Of a stretch of DNA of 64,000 nucleotides, positions 1 to 8,743 are shown piece after piece. The stretch is from CAMAXB01 sp964476565. Lineage in GTDB: Bacteria; Verrucomicrobiota; Verrucomicrobiia; Opitutales; Opitutaceae. The position numbers were made by a program, and so were the translations under genes. Location of the stretch: contig CAYZBG010000007.1 in assembly GCA_964476565.1 (NCBI GenBank), positions 29,444 through 93,443 on the forward strand, written 5' to 3'. The notes below the pieces were generated by a model that was not told the origin of the DNA, searched no databases, and saw only the letters and a program-made list of their open reading frames with translations. Within the stretch, counting starts at the first letter, position 1. Every line of letters begins with the position of its first letter.

Positions 1-2
1 CG

Positions 3-296
3 CACATCTGGCCGGCCGTCCGCTGGCTTGACGCCGCCGGAGGGCGGATTGACGAGGCAGTGATCAACTTCAGCCTTCGCCGCGCACGGGATCAGGCGTG
101 GCAGATGGCGGAGTCGCTCGCGGGGGCCGGCGACGAACCGAGCCGGGCCGCGATCGTCCGACAAGTGGATACGGCCATGACGGCCCTTGGCGACCGCGTA
201 CTTGCCCCGGGGATCAAGCTTTCCGCCGTGCTGACGCTGATCCGGCTGAGGGAACGCGGCCCGGTGGGCGCCAAGATCGACGCCTTGTTCCGTTGA
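3..296 (+). CDS. C-terminal fragment of an unrecognised protein (5' end outside window)
   Basis: The reading frame is open from the first bases of the window to a TGA at 294-296. About 97 C-terminal residues are visible, beginning HIWPAVRWLDAAGG and ending KIDALFR. A GTG at 60 could serve as a start, but the upstream in-frame sequence looks equally protein-like, so I treat this as a 5'-truncated gene. The visible part is mostly helical and charged, with no membrane segment or motif I can name. It converges on the propeller-azurin gene, with only 6 bases between the two stop codons. Confidence 0.55.
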   Translation, partial: HIWPAVRWLDAAGGRIDEAVINFSLRRARDQAWQMAESLAGAGDEPSRAAIVRQVDTAMTALGDRVLAPGIKLSAVLTLIRLRERGPVGAKIDALFR

Positions 297-302
297 GTCG
301 GC

Positions 303-2315
303 TCATTCCACCCGGAGCACGCCGCGCATCAAGGTGGCGTGGCCGGGGAAAGTGCAGAGGTACTCGTACTCGCCGGGCTGGTCGGGGGCGGTGAAATAGA
401 TCGTGTCGCTCTTTTGCGGCTCCAGCAGGAGGGTATGGGCAATCACGTCGTCGCTCTCGGGCACAAACTGACGCGGCATGCCGTCGATCCCCAGGTTGAG
501 GGCGGCGTTGCCCACGTCGGTCCCACGGCCCGGCCGGACGAGCACCCAGTTGTGCAGCATGTCGTCGGGGTTGTTGAGGACCAGTTTGACCCGGCTGCCG
601 CGTTTCACCGTGAGGCGCTCTTGGTCGAACTTCAGTCCGGAGACCGTGTTCAACGCGAGGGTCACATCCACCTGTCCCTGCCACGCCGCCGGCGGTTCCG
701 CCGTACGTTTGGGGAAGCTCGCCCCTGCGGCGGTGTTCGCGGCCACGGCGCTCGGGCCGCACAGGTCGGCGAGGGCCTGTTCGGAAATGATGCGGTCGCC
801 GTCGGGCCTGACGTTGAGGGTGTAGTACGCCGTGTCGTGAACCAGGGGCTCCCCGTTGGCGCCGCTGCGGCGCACACCGGCGGCCCGGAGTTCGTGCACA
901 AAGCCTTCCTTCATACCCGCGACGGCAAGGCGGACGCTCAGTCCGTCCTCGGCGACCTGAGCCAGGGCGACCGGGCAGGACTCCTGTTCCACCGCACGAC
1001 TCCCGTACGCCTCGTGGTAGAGGTAGGTGAAACGGGTGGCGCGGTAAGAGCGCGGATCGCCAGCCGTGGTTGGGTCAATGGGGTGGGTGAAACTCACGAC
1101 GAAGCCGTCTGGTTGGGCGAGCACTTCCTTGATCTCAAACGGCGTCTGGCCGGTCCAGACGAGGCGTTCCAGCGAGAAGTCCTTGGGGCCGACTGAACCC
1201 CAACCCCGGTTGGTGCCGCCCACGAAGAGCGATCCGTCCACGCCCCACGCAAATCGCATGACGCCGGACTCGAAGCCGGAACGGAAGCTGTAGGCTGCGC
1301 CCTGATACACGCCCTTCACCTGTTCGAGCGACATGCGGAGGATTTTGCTCTGGCCTTGATCGCCGATCAGAAACTGGCCGGCAAACGGACCGAACCGGCC
1401 TGACGTGAGATCTTCCGTGATGTCGGAATTTGAGATGCCCAGGATGGTGTGGGGCAGCCAGACGGCGGGCGGTTTCACGGCCGGCAACCGTTTGGCCACC
1501 TCGTGCATGGGTTCACCGAAATCACGGATGTCGGCGAGGCGCATCGGCACGTTGGCACCTGCGAGGTCGGTCCAGGCCAGTGAGGCCGGGTGACCAAAGA
1601 AATCTCCCGGCTCAATGTGGGCGACGCGGCCGGAGCCAACCCATTCCCCCTGATTGTCGGTGAAGAACCAGTCGCCCCGGGAGGAGCGCGTGAATCCGGC
1701 CGGCGAGCGCAGCCCGGCCGCCACCGGCGTCATCCGGCCGTCCGGCGTGATCTCCATGATCCAGCCGCGCCACGGCACCGGACTTTGCGTGGGCGCGCCG
1801 AACGCCACATTCAACGTCACGCGCAAATTACCCTCGGGGGTGAGCACCGGTCCGAACGCGTACTCGTGGTAGTTTCCGTAAATCGGCAGCACGGCCACGG
1901 TGTCGAAGCGGTCGGCGCGGCCGTCTCCGTCTTCGTCCTTGATCCGGGTGATCTCCGGACGCTGGGCCACAAAGTAGCCGCCGCCCGGGGCGGCGACGAT
2001 GCCCAGAATCTCGTGCAGGCCCTGGGCAAACAACGTGTACGTGGGCTTGGGATCGTTTTCGTAGGCGCCTTCCACGCGCCAGATTTCGCCCCGACGCGTC
2101 GTGACCAGCAGGCTGCGGTCGGGCAGGGCCAGCAGGCCGCCGACTTCGAGCACCAGGCCTTCCGGAATGGGCAGGCTGATGCGCCGGTAGTAGGCCGATT
2201 CGCGTTGCACGAGCTCGTCGGGCGGACGGGCGAAGCGCTCCTCGGCCGTGGGGTTGTTGGCCGATTGGGCAAAGGCGACGGAGGCGAGGCCGAGAAAGAG
2301 AGGGAGGGATTTCAT
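303..2315 (-). CDS. Secreted beta-propeller protein with C-terminal azurin/plastocyanin-like copper domain
   Basis: This is a 670-residue exported protein with a signal peptide (MKSLPLFLGLASVAFAQS). Residues of roughly 40-400 resemble the PQQ-dependent sugar dehydrogenase/DUF7133-type propeller (LALPDRSLLVTTRRGEIWRV; DEDGDGRADRFDTVAVLP). The last 110 residues form a cupredoxin fold of azurin type. The expected type-1 copper ligands are visible as His in MLHNWVLV and as Cys, His and Met in LCTFPGHATLMRG. Family knowledge suggests a periplasmic redox protein acting on a sugar or other small molecule and passing electrons through copper; the substrate is unknown. It lies 10 bases downstream of the DUF1080/PA14 gene on the same strand and is probably cotranscribed. 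Confidence 0.85.
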   Translation of the reverse strand: MKSLPLFLGLASVAFAQSANNPTAEERFARPPDELVQRESAYYRRISLPIPEGLVLEVGGLLALPDRSLLVTTRRGEIWRVEGAYENDPKPTYTLFAQGLHEILGIVAAPGGGYFVAQRPEITRIKDEDGDGRADRFDTVAVLPIYGNYHEYAFGPVLTPEGNLRVTLNVAFGAPTQSPVPWRGWIMEITPDGRMTPVAAGLRSPAGFTRSSRGDWFFTDNQGEWVGSGRVAHIEPGDFFGHPASLAWTDLAGANVPMRLADIRDFGEPMHEVAKRLPAVKPPAVWLPHTILGISNSDITEDLTSGRFGPFAGQFLIGDQGQSKILRMSLEQVKGVYQGAAYSFRSGFESGVMRFAWGVDGSLFVGGTNRGWGSVGPKDFSLERLVWTGQTPFEIKEVLAQPDGFVVSFTHPIDPTTAGDPRSYRATRFTYLYHEAYGSRAVEQESCPVALAQVAEDGLSVRLAVAGMKEGFVHELRAAGVRRSGANGEPLVHDTAYYTLNVRPDGDRIISEQALADLCGPSAVAANTAAGASFPKRTAEPPAAWQGQVDVTLALNTVSGLKFDQERLTVKRGSRVKLVLNNPDDMLHNWVLVRPGRGTDVGNAALNLGIDGMPRQFVPESDDVIAHTLLLEPQKSDTIYFTAPDQPGEYEYLCTFPGHATLMRGVLRVE

Positions 2316-2325
2316 GATGTGCGGC

Positions 2326-4005
2326 TCACCAAATCAGACTGTAGCGGAAGGACCGTTCACCGGTGGTCGTGCCCAGGGGCACAATGAGCTGCCTTCGTCC
2401 GCGGTCGGTGCGGATCAGCGGTCGCAGCGCGGAATCATTTTGCCCGACGTCGAGGTACCACCGCCGGTTCCCGATGATGTATCCACCCGGTCGTGACACA
2501 ATCGTGGCGTCCTCAGCGAGGAGCAGATAAGCCGTCCCGCCGATCGGATCACCCTGGATCGTGACGACGCGGTCCAGTCCCTGGCCATCCGCGCGGGGGG
2601 CAATACGGTCGGTCACCTGCGCAGAGCTGATATCATAGCGGAAGGTCGGAACGCCGTCCCGATCCAGCGTGTAGCCGCGCGGCTTGAGCAGGGCGGTGTC
2701 ACCCGGGGGCCACGGCGCCGAGGCCATGCCGAGGCTTGCGACGGCCGGGCGGCCATCCAGCGTCAGCACTGAACCGGTGGGCCGGGCCGTCTGCTCGATG
2801 CCACGGTCACGCCACAGGTCGGTGACGTCAGCAAAGCCGCCGCGCCACACCGCGAGCAGGGTGCCTTGGGCGAGGTCGTAGGCGAAGTGTCGCCCTCGGT
2901 TGGAACCGACGACCATCGCATACACCCGCTTGCCGCCCTCGAAGGCGAAAAACGTCCGCTGCAAGCGGGGACGTCCACCTTCAGATTCGATGCGAAGAGC
3001 GGGACGATCCGAAGCGGAAGAGCGGGACGGGGCCACGGTGAGCGACACCTCATCCGCGCCCGGTGCAGCCACGATCCAGGAGAGCGCGGGTTGACCACGG
3101 GCCGTTGTGCGCAAGTAGACCAACTCGAACGGATGTCGGCCCGCCGGCAGCTCGACCGTGACCGGACGCTCCCCGCCGTGGGCTTCGATCACGGTACGTC
3201 CCGCGACCGAGAGGGAGGCGATCCCGTTCGCGGTCAAGGCCATGACCTGCGCACCGGAAACCGGAACGTGCAATTCGCCCTCAACGACGAGGGCATGGGG
3301 CGCCGAGATTCCGGCCAGTCCGGCCCGGATCTCAGTGGTCGTGCCCTCGCGTTGCGGGCTCCGCCCAGAGAGAGCGTCCCGGCTGGAGAAGGAGCCTTCG
3401 TACACCTGGTAGCGCACCGCGTGGACGGACGGGGCGGCTCCACCGAGATGCCGGTAACGTAGATTCCGAAATGCCACCGGGCCGTGATCGCCCTGGATCA
3501 TCAGCGGNNNNNNNNNNNNNNNNNNNNNNNNNNNNNNNNNNNNNNNNNNNNNNNNNNNNNNNNNNNNNNNNNNNNNNNNNNNNNNNNNNNNNNNNNNNNN
3601 NNNNNNNCGCGGCCGGTCGATGGCCCAGCTGTCGAAGATCTGGATCTCATACCGGCCTTGAAGGTAGAGCCCGGAATTGGAACCCGCGGGTACGAGGTAC
3701 TCGACCTCGAGTTCCAGGTCCCCGTGTTCCCACGTGGTGAAGAGGTTCCGCCCCTGCACGCCGTCGGCGGGTGCGTTGAGCAAGAGGCCGGTGCCCTCAA
3801 CCGGTCGGAGCACCTTTTCCACCCGGGGGTCGCCGGCGATTGCCCCGGCAATGCGCCAGTTGTCTCCGTCGGACCGGAAGCCAGTCAGATCGCGCAGCTC
3901 GACCGCGTCAGGCGGCCGGATGGCGGCCGAGACCAAAGGGGCGCTAATCAGCAGGACAATCGCCGTCCGGCACCACAGGAAACCAGGAGAGAGAGGGGAA
4001 TACAC
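2326..4005 (-). CDS. Secreted DUF1080 (3-keto-disaccharide hydrolase-like) + PA14-like protein, interrupted by assembly gap
   Basis: The GTG start at 4005 begins a signal peptide (TAIVLLISAPLVSA), followed by a DUF1080 concanavalin-like sandwich (SNSGLYLQGRYEIQIFDSW) that is cut by 100 N. After the gap the domain finishes with PVAFRNLRYRHLGG. A PA14-like carbohydrate-binding domain follows (YQVYEGSFSSRDAL; ELPAGRHPFELVY), then a further beta-rich tail that I cannot name. Compared with the intact DUF1080 protein at 13134-13928, the space across the gap is about 50 residues too short, so the Ns are a placeholder and the frame continuity may be luck. The family acts on keto-glycosides or polysaccharides in the periplasm. 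Confidence 0.75.
   Translation of the reverse strand: MYSPLSPGFLWCRTAIVLLISAPLVSAAIRPPDAVELRDLTGFRSDGDNWRIAGAIAGDPRVEKVLRPVEGTGLLLNAPADGVQGRNLFTTWEHGDLELEVEYLVPAGSNSGLYLQGRYEIQIFDSWAIDRPXXXXXXXXXXXXXXXXXXXXXXXXXXXXXXXXXXPLMIQGDHGPVAFRNLRYRHLGGAAPSVHAVRYQVYEGSFSSRDALSGRSPQREGTTTEIRAGLAGISAPHALVVEGELHVPVSGAQVMALTANGIASLSVAGRTVIEAHGGERPVTVELPAGRHPFELVYLRTTARGQPALSWIVAAPGADEVSLTVAPSRSSASDRPALRIESEGGRPRLQRTFFAFEGGKRVYAMVVGSNRGRHFAYDLAQGTLLAVWRGGFADVTDLWRDRGIEQTARPTGSVLTLDGRPAVASLGMASAPWPPGDTALLKPRGYTLDRDGVPTFRYDISSAQVTDRIAPRADGQGLDRVVTIQGDPIGGTAYLLLAEDATIVSRPGGYIIGNRRWYLDVGQNDSALRPLIRTDRGRRQLIVPLGTTTGERSFRYSLIW
3508..3607. other. Assembly gap of 100 N inside the DUF1080 gene
   Basis: This is a run of exactly 100 N, the conventional placeholder for a gap of unknown length. 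Comparison with the intact paralogue at 13134-13928 predicts roughly 250 bases of missing coding sequence. Confidence 0.95.
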
Positions 4006-4066
4006 GTCCCAAGCGCAACGAGGCGGCGCGACGTTGTCGAGCGCACGAACGGGGGAACCGTTCGGC

Positions 4067-5002
4067 TCAATGCGTCATCAGGTAGTGAATGACGTTGATC
4101 GCGAGCGGGTAGGCCGTGGGCTCGGAAAAGACGCGGAAAAATTCCTCGTTCTCGCTCTCCCGCTCCCAGCCGTCGCTCACGTCCGAGTTGTGCAGGGCCA
4201 CCGCCACGATGCGCTGTTTGTCATCCATCAGCGCCCGCACGTGCATCGTCTCCGAACCCGGTCCGCGATAGCGGATCGAAAGCGGGGCGTTTGGATCGTC
4301 GGGGTACGACCGGCGGTCCCAGAACTGCATCGTCGGAATGCGCAGGCGATGCGGCGGTCCTTTGATGTGAAAGACGCTGCGGAAAATCGGATGGCTCATG
4401 TCGAGCTCGACCCAGCTGTACTCGGGCACCACGCGGGCCATCTGGCGCTGGAAGTGATCCCACGCGGCATGACCCCAGAAATCGGTGACCAGCAGAGAAC
4501 CGCCGCGCCGGAAGTAGCCGCGCAGCCCTTCAATCTCGGCGTCGTTGAGCAGGATGCCCTCGATGTGGACCATGAAGATGAAGGGATAATCCATCAGCTC
4601 GGGATCGGTCAGCCGCACCACGCGTGCATCCGGATCCACGGCCATCGAGGTCATCTGTTGCAGCCGGTAGGACAGATTCAGGTCGGCGTCGGGGTAGTCG
4701 ACCCACCAGCCAAGGCGGCGTCCGGGACCTGCGCCGTCGCTGATCGTCGGGTCAGAGCGGAAGAGAACGCGGGCGAACGTGAACACGTCCTTCTCGAAAC
4801 CCGAAGGGTTCGTCCAGGCCGGGAGCACCACGCTGTGCGGCACGGTTTCACGTGCGGTGCGTACGGTGTCCTCGTTGACCCACGCGCCGCCTTCGAGGCG
4901 GGCATACGAGCTGCCGTCGTCGTTGCGGAACACTTGGGCGACGCCCAGGCAGCCCACTCCTGTGGCAATGGCGACGGCGGCTAGACGGCGAAGCGACAAC
5001 AT
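4067..5002 (-). CDS. DUF4159 domain secreted protein
   Basis: I take the ATG at 5002 as the start because it opens a signal peptide (MLSLRRLAAVAIATGVGCLG); the frame further upstream is not protein-like. This gives 311 residues. The body matches DUF4159, a glutaminase-amidotransferase-like fold: GWWVDYPDADLNLSYRLQQM, then LMDYPFIFMVHIEGI, LRGYFRRGGSLLVTDFWG and a DMSHPIFRSVF segment. DUF4159 proteins in Verrucomicrobiota and Planctomycetota are periplasmic and of unknown activity. The gene is 61 bases upstream of the DUF1080/PA14 gene on the same strand. Confidence 0.8.
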   Translation of the reverse strand: MLSLRRLAAVAIATGVGCLGVAQVFRNDDGSSYARLEGGAWVNEDTVRTARETVPHSVVLPAWTNPSGFEKDVFTFARVLFRSDPTISDGAGPGRRLGWWVDYPDADLNLSYRLQQMTSMAVDPDARVVRLTDPELMDYPFIFMVHIEGILLNDAEIEGLRGYFRRGGSLLVTDFWGHAAWDHFQRQMARVVPEYSWVELDMSHPIFRSVFHIKGPPHRLRIPTMQFWDRRSYPDDPNAPLSIRYRGPGSETMHVRALMDDKQRIVAVALHNSDVSDGWERESENEEFFRVFSEPTAYPLAINVIHYLMTH

Positions 5003-5129
5003 CTCGTGTCCGCCGATGAGCGGACAATTGGACCATAGGGCAGTTTGCCGTTTTCGCCACTGGGAAAACGTCGGCCGCCGCAAAGAATCCATGAATTCGG
5101 TGCGTGGCTGAATCGACGGACGCAAAAAA

Positions 5130-5151
5130 GGCGGGCCGCGTCCGGCCCGCC
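5130..5151 (-). terminator. Intrinsic terminator after the DUF6807 gene
   Basis: A 9-bp GC stem (GGCGGGCCG with CGGCCCGCC, 4-nt loop) is followed on the minus strand by six T (complement of A at 5124-5129). It lies 27 bases after the DUF6807 stop and separates that gene from the DUF4159 gene. Confidence 0.85.
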
Positions 5152-5177
5152 GGGAAATCCTGACATGCGCCTCCGGA

Positions 5178-6161
5178 CTACTTCGTCTCGGCGAACGCCT
5201 GGTACTGCGACGCGATGTTGGCGGCCGCGGTGTCGCCCTCGTGGAAGACGAACCGGTAGCGGAAGGTGATCTTGCCCTTGGCGGGAACGGTGATGTCACC
5301 GGCCGAGGCGTTCTCCAACCGCTCAAAGTCGTGCACCCCGAACGGATTGGCGGCGAACAGCCCGTAGTCGCGCACGTGCCACCAGGTCGGGTGGCGCGGG
5401 TTGGACGGATGATCGAAAATCGCGACACCCACGACGCCCTTTTCGAGCGGAGCGTGGTAATCGACCCACTTTGCCCGCTTGCCCCAGGTGTCGCCGTTCT
5501 TGATGCCTTCGCTGTTCACAATCGTGCCCTTGTGCGGCACCTGCCGGCGGTTCTCGCCGCGCTTGGTCAGGCGCATGTCCTCATTCAGGCGGATCGACAT
5601 CGAGCCCTCCTTGGTGTCGCCGAGGACCAGCGGGCTTTCGCCGGCGAACAGGGTGACTTCGAAATCGAGCTGGCGGCCGCCCGGAATCGCACGGATGCGG
5701 AGGGTGCGTTCGTCCCGGCAGATCACCGTGCCATCGCGCAACTGCCAGCGGTTGGCGGTGCGGATGATGCCGGTGGCGCCGCTGCTCGTTTCGAGGATCT
5801 GATCCTGCACGATCAGGCCGGCCCGGGCGTTATCGAGCCAGAAGTCGTGGCCGTTGACCTTGCCATGGGAGAACCACAGCCCGCGGTGGTGCGGGTGGTC
5901 TTTCTCCTCGCCGAGCGTGCCGTCCTTCATCGGCCAGTCGCGGGTCAGCGGTGTGCCATTGGCCAGGAGCACCGGGTAGAGGTAAGGTTTGCTCGCATCG
6001 GCGTGCCGGTACTCGGTGAAGAGCTGGCCGCCGATCTCCACCCGGATGCGGTCATCCAGACGGGAGACCGCCACGTGGTCGGCAGACGCGGCAGAAGCGG
6101 GCAGGGAAGCGAGGGCAACGCACGCAAGCGTCGCCAGGAGGACATTGCGGGGGCAGGGCAT
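5178..6161 (-). CDS. DUF6807 (PmoA-like) secreted protein
   Basis: The ATG at 6161 opens a signal peptide (NVLLATLACVALASLPASA), giving 327 residues. The body matches the DUF6807/PmoA-family pattern: KPYLYPVLLANGTPLTRDWP, then HPHHRGLWFSHGKVNGHDFW, WQLRDGTVICRDERTL, and DHPSNPRHPTWWHVRDYGLF near the end. Despite the name, this family is not methane monooxygenase. It is widespread in polysaccharide-utilising Verrucomicrobiota and Planctomycetota, with unknown activity. It is divergent from the double-redoxin gene and followed by its own terminator. Confidence 0.85.
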   Translation of the reverse strand: MPCPRNVLLATLACVALASLPASAASADHVAVSRLDDRIRVEIGGQLFTEYRHADASKPYLYPVLLANGTPLTRDWPMKDGTLGEEKDHPHHRGLWFSHGKVNGHDFWLDNARAGLIVQDQILETSSGATGIIRTANRWQLRDGTVICRDERTLRIRAIPGGRQLDFEVTLFAGESPLVLGDTKEGSMSIRLNEDMRLTKRGENRRQVPHKGTIVNSEGIKNGDTWGKRAKWVDYHAPLEKGVVGVAIFDHPSNPRHPTWWHVRDYGLFAANPFGVHDFERLENASAGDITVPAKGKITFRYRFVFHEGDTAAANIASQYQAFAETK

Positions 6162-6288
6162 GGGGAGACGGGAATCCCGGATCCCGGCTGCTTCAACCGA
6201 AAAATTCACCGGGCGAACCTGCGGCGCCGGCTTGCCGCCCGCTTGCTTTTGCCTTCGCTTCCCTCTGTCGGTACAACCCCTCCACCCC

Positions 6289-7506
6289 ATGATGCGTCTT
6301 CGATCCCTGGCCCTCGGTCTTCTCCTTGTCGCGGCGCCCGCCGCATTTGCCGCCTCCGGCTCGCTCCCGGCCCTGGACGCCCAAGGCAACCCGCCCGGCT
6401 TCCGCACCCTCGCGATTGGCGATCGCGCCCCCGATTTCAAACTGCCTGGCATCGACGGGAAGACCTACACCTTGGCAGATTTCGCCGGGCCCGACGTGCT
6501 CATGGTCCTGTTCACCTCCAACCATTGCCCGACGTCGCATGGGATCGAGAAGCGGCTGATGAAGCTGCGCGAGGACATGCGCGGGAAGAGCTTCGGACTC
6601 GTTGCGATCAACCCCAATCACCCGGACGGCATCCGCATCGACGAGCTCGGCTATGGCGAGTGGGGCGATTCCTTCGAGGAAATGAAACCCTACGCGGAGT
6701 TCAACGGCTGGGACTTCCCGTATTTGTACGATGGCGACACCCAGACCGTGGCGCGCGCCTACGGCTGCCTGGCCACGCCGCACGTGTTCATCTTCGACCG
6801 CGAGCGCAAGCTCCGCTACGCAGGCCGGTTTGACGACTCTCGCTATGCCGACGAGTCCACCGTGAAGCATCCCGACGCCCGCAACGCGATCGAGGCCCTG
6901 CTGGCCGGCAAGCCGGTGCCGGTCGAGCTCACCAAGCCGCATGGCTGCTCGACCAAGTGGCGCGAGAAGGCCGTGGCCAATCAGCAGATCATGGCGAACT
7001 GGGAAAAGATTCCCGTCACGCTCGACATGATCGATGTCGCCGGCGTCGCCGCGCTGCGTGCCAACCCGACCGAGAAGTTCCGCCTGTTCAACGTCTGGGC
7101 CACCTGGTGCGCGCCATGCGTCGAGGAATTCCCGCTGCTGGTGAGCCTGTCGCGTCAGTTCGGTACCCGGGAGTTCGAGCTCATCACGCTGAGCATGGAC
7201 CAGCCGGCGCAGGCCGCCAAGGCCCAGGCGTTCCTGCAGGAACAGGGCGCTGGCCTGGTCAAGCGCACCCAGGATTCGGTCAATCGTGAAGGCCGGAGGA
7301 CGAATCACTACCTCGTGAATGGTGGGAGCAACGACGAACTCATGGCCGCGCTCGACCCGGAGTGGCCTGGACCGATTCCCCACACCGTGCTGGTGGCTCC
7401 AGGCGGCAAGATCGTCTGGCGCCACAACGGCGTCATTTCGCTGGAAGAAGCACGTCGCGCGATCGTTGAGTCGCTGTCGCGTTACTACCAGCCGGCAGCC
7501 CGGTGA
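6289..7506 (+). CDS. Exported double-thioredoxin-fold (redoxin/TlpA-like) protein
   Basis: ATG at 6289 (or 6292) opens a signal peptide (LALGLLLVAAPAAFA), giving 405 residues. The N-terminal half is an AhpC/TSA-like redoxin with FTSNHCPTSHGIEKRL, where the usual second redox Cys is Ser. The C-terminal half, from about residue 245, is a TlpA-like thioredoxin with an intact WATWCAPCVEEFP active site. It is probably a periplasmic thiol-disulfide oxidoreductase, with the N-terminal domain in a peroxiredoxin-like or structural role. Its stop overlaps the start of the GNAT gene (GTGA), so the two are translationally coupled. Confidence 0.88.
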   Translation: MMRLRSLALGLLLVAAPAAFAASGSLPALDAQGNPPGFRTLAIGDRAPDFKLPGIDGKTYTLADFAGPDVLMVLFTSNHCPTSHGIEKRLMKLREDMRGKSFGLVAINPNHPDGIRIDELGYGEWGDSFEEMKPYAEFNGWDFPYLYDGDTQTVARAYGCLATPHVFIFDRERKLRYAGRFDDSRYADESTVKHPDARNAIEALLAGKPVPVELTKPHGCSTKWREKAVANQQIMANWEKIPVTLDMIDVAGVAALRANPTEKFRLFNVWATWCAPCVEEFPLLVSLSRQFGTREFELITLSMDQPAQAAKAQAFLQEQGAGLVKRTQDSVNREGRRTNHYLVNGGSNDELMAALDPEWPGPIPHTVLVAPGGKIVWRHNGVISLEEARRAIVESLSRYYQPAAR

Positions 7507-7985
7507 TCGCCGCTGAGGACGTACGGCTGCGGGCCTTTGCGATCGCGGACACCGATGCGGTGGTCGCGGTGTACCGCGATGCGGTGCGAACGCTCGGGCC
7601 CCAGGCGTACGCCCCGCGCGAAGTGGCGGTGTGGGCGTGCCATCCGGAAGACCCGGTGGCCTTCGGGCAGCAGCTCATGACGGGCGTCACGCTCCTGGCC
7701 GAGCTCGACGGAACCGTGGCAGCGTTTGCGCAGCTGCAGCCGGCCGATCACGTGCACTATCTTTATTGCCGGGGCGACGTCGCGCGGCGGGGTCTGGGCA
7801 GCCGGCTCTTGCTCGCGTTGGAGCAACGGGCGCGCGAAGCCGGGACCTCACGGCTGACCACCGACGCCAGCCGGCTGGGCCGTCCGTTCTTTGCCCGTCA
7901 CGGCTTTGCGGTCGAACGCACGGAATGGGTCGAGCGCGGCGGCGCGACCTTTGAACGCTTCCGCATGGTGAAATCCCTCGGCTGA
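7503..7985 (+). CDS. GNAT family N-acetyltransferase
   Basis: This 160-residue protein starts with GTG at 7503, overlapping the preceding stop by 4 nt. The N-terminal strand reads VRLRAFAIADTDAVVAVY. The acetyl-CoA-binding region is CRGDVARRGLGSRLLLALEQ, which fits motif A (R/QxxGxG/A). The C-terminal FFARHGFAVERTEWVERGG is typical of the GNAT fold end. The substrate cannot be read from the sequence; close relatives are usually annotated only as GNAT proteins. Confidence 0.85.
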   Translation: MIAAEDVRLRAFAIADTDAVVAVYRDAVRTLGPQAYAPREVAVWACHPEDPVAFGQQLMTGVTLLAELDGTVAAFAQLQPADHVHYLYCRGDVARRGLGSRLLLALEQRAREAGTSRLTTDASRLGRPFFARHGFAVERTEWVERGGATFERFRMVKSLG

Positions 7986-7986
7986 C

Positions 7987-8631
7987 TCAGCTGCGCAGCA
8001 GCGCGAAGGCGGTGCCGCGGCTCTTGGTGGCGAACTCGGCGAAGAGGCAGGTCATCATGAAACTCTCAAGCAGTCGGCTTTGACGGATGTCGCCGAGGTC
8101 GATGAGGTCGAGCCAGCCGATCTGTTTCAACAGGTTGGTCACCGTCTGCTTGGCCGCAGCATCGTTGCCGGCGAGCAGGAGGGTGGGAATGCCGTCGGCG
8201 TAGACGGGATCCGCCATGCGCGCCGCCGCGATCATGTTCAGCGTCTTGACCACGCGGCTGTCCGGCAGCCACGCCTGCACCTGTTCCCCGAGAGATCCGC
8301 CGGGAAGGGCGAGTTGGGGAGGGCGCACGCTCCAATCGACGGCGTTGCCCAAATCGATCACAATCTTCCCGGCAAAGACGGCGGGGCCGATCGAATCGAA
8401 CAACGGCCGCAACACCGTCCATGGTTGGACCGCGGGAATGACGACCTCGCCGAACGCTGCGGCGTCCCGAAACGACGTGAGGCCAGCCCGCGGCCCGGCC
8501 TCCTGCGCCCAGGCGATCAGGTCCGGTTTGTCGGGCGTGCGGCTGCTCAGCCGAACCTCGTGTCCGGCCGCCGCGAACGCCTTGCCGAGGTTCCTGGCCA
8601 CGCTGCCCGCACCGAGAAATCCAATGTTCAT
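7987..8631 (-). CDS. NADPH-dependent F420 reductase-type oxidoreductase
   Basis: This is a 214-residue Rossmann protein beginning MNIGFLGAGSVARNLGKAF, with the GxGxxxxxxA NADP-binding loop and LSSRTPDK, the expected 2'-phosphate-binding segment. It matches the 'NADP oxidoreductase, coenzyme F420-dependent' domain, which in bacteria without F420 is a general NADP-linked reductase. Convergent with the GNAT gene, one base apart, and divergent from the NHL gene. Confidence 0.8.
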   Translation of the reverse strand: MNIGFLGAGSVARNLGKAFAAAGHEVRLSSRTPDKPDLIAWAQEAGPRAGLTSFRDAAAFGEVVIPAVQPWTVLRPLFDSIGPAVFAGKIVIDLGNAVDWSVRPPQLALPGGSLGEQVQAWLPDSRVVKTLNMIAAARMADPVYADGIPTLLLAGNDAAAKQTVTNLLKQIGWLDLIDLGDIRQSRLLESFMMTCLFAEFATKSRGTAFALLRS

Positions 8632-8743
8632 AGGTCACGCCAACGTGCGCGAGCCGGGCGGACTGTAAAGCCGGTCTTGCGAAATACGCAGGCGACGGCG
8701 ATTTCCGGCTCAACTTGCCCGCCGTTCCTGCTACCACGGCGGA

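Noticed and set aside
339..1196. Long plus-strand open frame opposite the propeller-azurin gene
   Set aside because: High-GC antisense frame; the minus frame has a signal peptide and recognisable domains, while this one has neither.
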